From assembly GCA_046594105.1 (NCBI GenBank), contig JBKJQB010000113.1:1-7854 (forward strand): a DNA stretch of 7,854 nucleotides. Reading direction: 5' to 3'. The notes under the pieces are model-generated. The model searched no databases, had not been told where the DNA came from, and saw nothing but the letters and a program-made list of their open reading frames with translations. Below are positions 4,888-7,854 of this stretch, one piece after another (the first letter of the stretch is position 1; each line of letters begins with the position of its first letter). Source of the stretch: JBDSGC01 sp046594105. Its GTDB lineage: Bacteria; Acidobacteriota; Thermoanaerobaculia; Gp7-AA8. Both the position numbers and the translations under genes were made by a program.

Positions 4888-7854
4888 TGATCCGCTCTCC
4901 CGGCATCGCCGCCCACAGGAGCAGGGCCGCGGCGATGACCAGTTCGGCCACTCCGTTGGCGATCAGGTCGGGACGGTGATTCTGCAGCAGGGAAGTTCCA
5001 TGCGCCGCCAGCATCGACACCGCGATCGCCAGCGGATAGGCCAGAAGATTCGAAGCCAGGAAAAAACGGATGGCCAACCAGCCCAGCAATGCCGTGGTCA
5101 CCGCGGAGGCGAGCATGAGGGGCCGCTGCGCCGCGGTGGCGGAAGGATCGAGCGACAGGAGCAGCAGCGCGATGGTGGCCATCGCCGGTGCGATCCAGGC
5201 CTTGCCTCGAAACCCCCGCAGCGCGACGAAGAACAGTCCGATGGCCGCCGATCCAATGACGGCGCGGACCAGAGACTCTCCGACGGCCAGAAGCGCGGGA
5301 AGGGGGATGGCTACGGCCTCGGTCACGTCGAAGCCGCGGACCGCCGCAGCGCCGGGAAATCGGAGAGCGATCCATTCCAGCGCGACCCGCCGGATGGCTG
5401 CCATGGCAATCACAGCGAGAACCGCCGTCGCGGCGTGACGCCCGAGGCGCGCGCGAACACTGCGCATCCCGAGCGAGAAGGCCTGCGGATAGGCGATGTC
5501 GATCGCGGCCACGGCCAGGAAGATCAAACCCATCTGCAGCCCGATGTCCCGCACCAGATTGGTGGCATGACCGGTCAGAAACGTGTCCCACCCGATCGAC
5601 GTGTTGTAGGTGAACTGATCGCTCTGCCAACGGCTCAGGGCCGCCGCGATCGGCACGATGGCCAGAACCCCGGTCCAGGCCAGTGCGCGTCTCCAGGGGA
5701 AGTGATGGGCGCGCAGCGAAGCGACGAATCCAGCGACGATCAACGCGAGGATGCTCAGGCCGCCGATCACCTTGAGCACGCTGAGGACGATGTTGGTCAC
5801 CGTGGTGGGCTGGCGATACGCGAGGTCGGGAATCTTGACCGTGGAGGTGAACTGCGTCACCTCAGCCCCTGATACGCGCACGCTCACGCGTCGTGACGCG
5901 CCAGAGACGATCGGTGTCCGCTCCTCGAAGTGGAACAGCCAGTCGCGCCGGTTCGGCTGCTGGAAGCTCAGAGCCTCCCGGACGCCGAAGGCGCCGACGT
6001 CGACACCGTACCGTGCGAATGCCGCTACCGCGATGGTTTGAGCCTGTGGCTGCTCCAGCCGAGGGCCGGGGCGCTTCTCATCCTGATACTTGTGGTACCC
6101 GACCACTCGATTCTTTCGAGGATCGACTTCCAGGAACCACTCGTCCTTCTGCTGGGGAGCGAAGAAGCGCACCGTCCAGGTGGCGGCCGGGATGCGCTCC
6201 CGCATGAGGGTGGTGAGGGAGGGCATGGACATGCCGTGCTGCAACAGGTAGGTGGCGGCGATCGAGTCGAAGCCGCCGGGCGAACCGCCTTCCTCGCGCC
6301 CCGACTCGCGATCCCAGGAACGGAATCCTTCGACCGGAATGGCGATGCTGCGCTGGTAGTGCGCCGGCTGCGTGGCGACGAGGTGCGCGGCGGCCACACC
6401 CCTGGCCTCGTTGCGAGTGATCCGGTAGTCGACGACATCATCGAGAGAAGGAAGGTCGGTGGTGACCAGGATCGCCGCCAGGATCACCAGGGCCATGACC
6501 ACGATCGCGCGCCGGGGAGAGACGCGCCTGGACGCCGGAAGGTCCTCCTCCACGATGGGGGGCGCGGTAGCAATCGGCTCCGGCTTCGGCGGCATGGTCG
6601 CGTTGGAGAGATCCTCGTCGGGGATGAACCCCTTGTTCCTGATGTACAGAACGATTGAGAGGACCATCGGAATGGCGAACACCAGGCTGGAGAGCGCGCC
6701 GGAGATCACGTAGTAACGATTGCCCGAACGCAGCAACAGCATCGCCGTGTAGAGAGCGTCGACGGTGTAATGCCAGATCAGCAGCGGGAGCAGTCCGAAC
6801 CGGAGAAACAGAAACCCGAGGATCACGCCGGCGAACCCGACCTCCAGGCCGCGGATGTAGAACGGCTGGTTGGGATAGGTGGCGTGTCCGAATCCCCAGA
6901 TGAAACCGGCCACCACGATGGCGGCGATCCGCGATCGCAGCAGCTTCTCGAAGAAGGGAATGGAGAACGCTCGCGACATGAATTCTTCCGACAGCGCGGG
7001 AAAGAATCCAGCGAACAGCACGGCCACCCAGGGGAACGCGCTGTTCAGCATTTCGTCGTAGGGAACTTCGGCGGGAGCCCACGCTCCGAACTTGCCGGCG
7101 ATCACGTAGAACGCCACCTGGTAGGCCATGAACAGGGCCACCAGGGAGTAGCCGAGAACGAACGAGAAGAAGACGCGCTTCGAGGTGAGCGCCCTGCGGG
7201 TCCAGATGCGCGGGATGGCCAGATGTTGCGGCAGTCGCTGGCGGTAGAGAATCTCGCCGCTGCCGACGATGACGATCAGCAGCATGGCCACACCCACTCC
7301 CTGCAGAATCGCCCCGAAGGCGAACTGCCCCAGGAAGGCGGGATAGGAACTGGTGGTGACGTACTCGGCCAGCGCGCCCGGATAGGAGTTCAACGCCACC
7401 CCGCTGACCAGCACCACGCTGACCCCGCCGAGCCACAGCAGCATCCGGATGGGCAGATCGCCGCGCATCAGCCGGGTGATGAAGAGCACCACCGCGGCGA
7501 TCATGGTGATCACCAGGAAGACGGTGTCGATGTTTCCCGCCAGGAGATTCTTCGATCGCAGTTCCCGATACTGCCGCTGCCACTCCTCGGGGACGCGGAG
7601 GTGGCGCGAGTAACCGCTGATGCGGTCGCCGTCGACCGTCATGGTCACGCGATCGGGTGCACCGGCGGGGCGGATGGAGCGCGACTCCCACGTGAAGATG
7701 CGCTGCGCGCGATGCGGCAGGTTGCGCTCGCTCTGCGACACCAGTTGCAGATCGTTCAGCGCGATGTGGTTGGCGACCAGAAAACGCTCCGCCAGCGCTC
7801 GCGCCGCCGAAATGGGCGGAGTGGGAAGCGGGCGATCCTCGGGGATCTTGTCGC
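4880..7854 (-). CDS. large CPBP-family (CAAX protease/Rce1-like) intramembrane metalloprotease, 5'-truncated by the window
   Basis: At least 990 residues are visible. Numbering here starts at the internal GTG at 7741, but the frame stays open for 37 more codons to the window edge and continues the same domain, so the true start lies outside. The CPBP domain spans about 190-335: EEFMSRA (E252, E253, R257), H286 in GFGHATYP, and H324 with D328 in WHYTVDAL. These match the EExxxR, His and HxxxD/N motifs of CAAX/Rce1-type membrane proteases, so the enzyme is probably active. Membrane segments lie near 71-92, 103-118, 140-160, 190-213, 236-250, 272-288, 302-323, 345-367 and 411-428. Residues 430-640 are soluble, probably extracytoplasmic. 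About eight more membrane segments follow (650-946). Residues 368-410 form a charged, Pro-rich linker. The C-terminal half resembles the N-terminal half but lacks the catalytic residues. The substrate is unknown. Bacterial relatives act in protein processing, bacteriocin immunity or stress responses. The gene overlaps the DUF4442 gene by 8 bp. Confidence 0.88.
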   Translation of the reverse strand, partial: DKIPEDRPLPTPPISAARALAERFLVANHIALNDLQLVSQSERNLPHRAQRIFTWESRSIRPAGAPDRVTMTVDGDRISGYSRHLRVPEEWQRQYRELRSKNLLAGNIDTVFLVITMIAAVVLFITRLMRGDLPIRMLLWLGGVSVVLVSGVALNSYPGALAEYVTTSSYPAFLGQFAFGAILQGVGVAMLLIVIVGSGEILYRQRLPQHLAIPRIWTRRALTSKRVFFSFVLGYSLVALFMAYQVAFYVIAGKFGAWAPAEVPYDEMLNSAFPWVAVLFAGFFPALSEEFMSRAFSIPFFEKLLRSRIAAIVVAGFIWGFGHATYPNQPFYIRGLEVGFAGVILGFLFLRFGLLPLLIWHYTVDALYTAMLLLRSGNRYYVISGALSSLVFAIPMVLSIVLYIRNKGFIPDEDLSNATMPPKPEPIATAPPIVEEDLPASRRVSPRRAIVVMALVILAAILVTTDLPSLDDVVDYRITRNEARGVAAAHLVATQPAHYQRSIAIPVEGFRSWDRESGREEGGSPGGFDSIAATYLLQHGMSMPSLTTLMRERIPAATWTVRFFAPQQKDEWFLEVDPRKNRVVGYHKYQDEKRPGPRLEQPQAQTIAVAAFARYGVDVGAFGVREALSFQQPNRRDWLFHFEERTPIVSGASRRVSVRVSGAEVTQFTSTVKIPDLAYRQPTTVTNIVLSVLKVIGGLSILALIVAGFVASLRAHHFPWRRALAWTGVLAIVPIAAALSRWQSDQFTYNTSIGWDTFLTGHATNLVRDIGLQMGLIFLAVAAIDIAYPQAFSLGMRSVRARLGRHAATAVLAVIAMAAIRRVALEWIALRFPGAAAVRGFDVTEAVAIPLPALLAVGESLVRAVIGSAAIGLFFVALRGFRGKAWIAPAMATIALLLLSLDPSATAAQRPLMLASAVTTALLGWLAIRFFLASNLLAYPLAIAVSMLAAHGTSLLQNHRPDLIANGVAELVIAAALLLWAAMPGERISA
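4895..4901 (-). promoter_or_regulatory. ribosome binding site of the DUF4442 gene
   Basis: GGGAGAG on the minus strand lies 7 bases before the GTG start at 4887 and sits inside the last codons of the upstream gene. This arrangement fits translational coupling and supports the overlapping GTG as the real start. Confidence 0.75.
5822..6454 (-). other. soluble, probably extracytoplasmic domain between the two membrane halves
   Basis: Residues 430-640 lack membrane segments and follow a single membrane helix at 411-428. They include a strand-rich part (TWTVRFFAP, EWFLEVDP, NRVVGYHKY) with a loose PepSY-like look. A second part, 560-643, resembles the domain at the visible N-terminus. The function is unknown; a sensor or substrate-binding role is possible. 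Confidence 0.55.
6737..7174 (-). other. catalytic CPBP domain within the large membrane protein
   Basis: Residues 190-335 hold all the conserved polar residues of the family within hydrophobic helices: the glutamate pair with arginine (EEFMSR, codons at 6988-6971), a histidine in GFGHATYP, and HYTVD. In Rce1-type enzymes these residues form the glutamate/histidine active site inside the membrane. Confidence 0.85.

Noticed and set aside
6438..7691. 417-codon minus-strand frame and other long frames inside the CPBP gene
   Set aside because: Their translations are rich in Arg, Gly and His, have no membrane or catalytic motifs, and overlap the well-supported CPBP frame.

Overview
The window is GC-rich, densely coded bacterial DNA (my impression is above 60 % GC). 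The large CPBP-type protease with extracytoplasmic repeats, the DUF4442 protein and the long flavoprotein are together most reminiscent of Acidobacteriota or a similar high-GC soil or sediment lineage. That placement is an inference from gene content and has low confidence; no rRNA, tRNA or other strong marker gene is present.

Layout: (1) 1-291 is a short upstream region with the first copy of a 137-bp nested palindromic repeat (core 96-232). (2) 292-4002 (+) is a single gene for a 1236-residue iron-sulfur flavoprotein. It joins a GltD/NfnB-like module (two cysteine clusters, FAD and NAD(P) Rossmann folds) to a PyrK/NfnA-like ferredoxin-reductase module with its own four-cysteine cluster. (3) 4003-4416 is the gap between convergent genes and holds the second repeat copy (core 4169-4305), in opposite orientation to the first. 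(4) 4417-4887 (-) is a DUF4442 hotdog-fold protein. (5) 4880 to beyond 7854 (-) is a very large CPBP (CAAX-protease/Rce1-like) membrane protein whose 5' end lies outside the window.

The two minus-strand genes overlap by 8 bp and probably form the end of an operon read from outside the window. The plus-strand flavoprotein gene stands alone here, bracketed by the inverted repeat copies.

The best candidates for something unusual are three. The first is the flavoprotein, whose module set matches electron-bifurcating NfnAB but in one chain, in the order large subunit then small subunit, with an extra unrecognised N-terminal region of about 280 residues. The second is an internal duplication in the CPBP protein, whose second membrane half seems to have lost the catalytic residues. 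The third is the pair of matched 137-bp elements in inverted orientation around the flavoprotein gene. No CRISPR array, insertion sequence with transposase, or RNA gene was seen.
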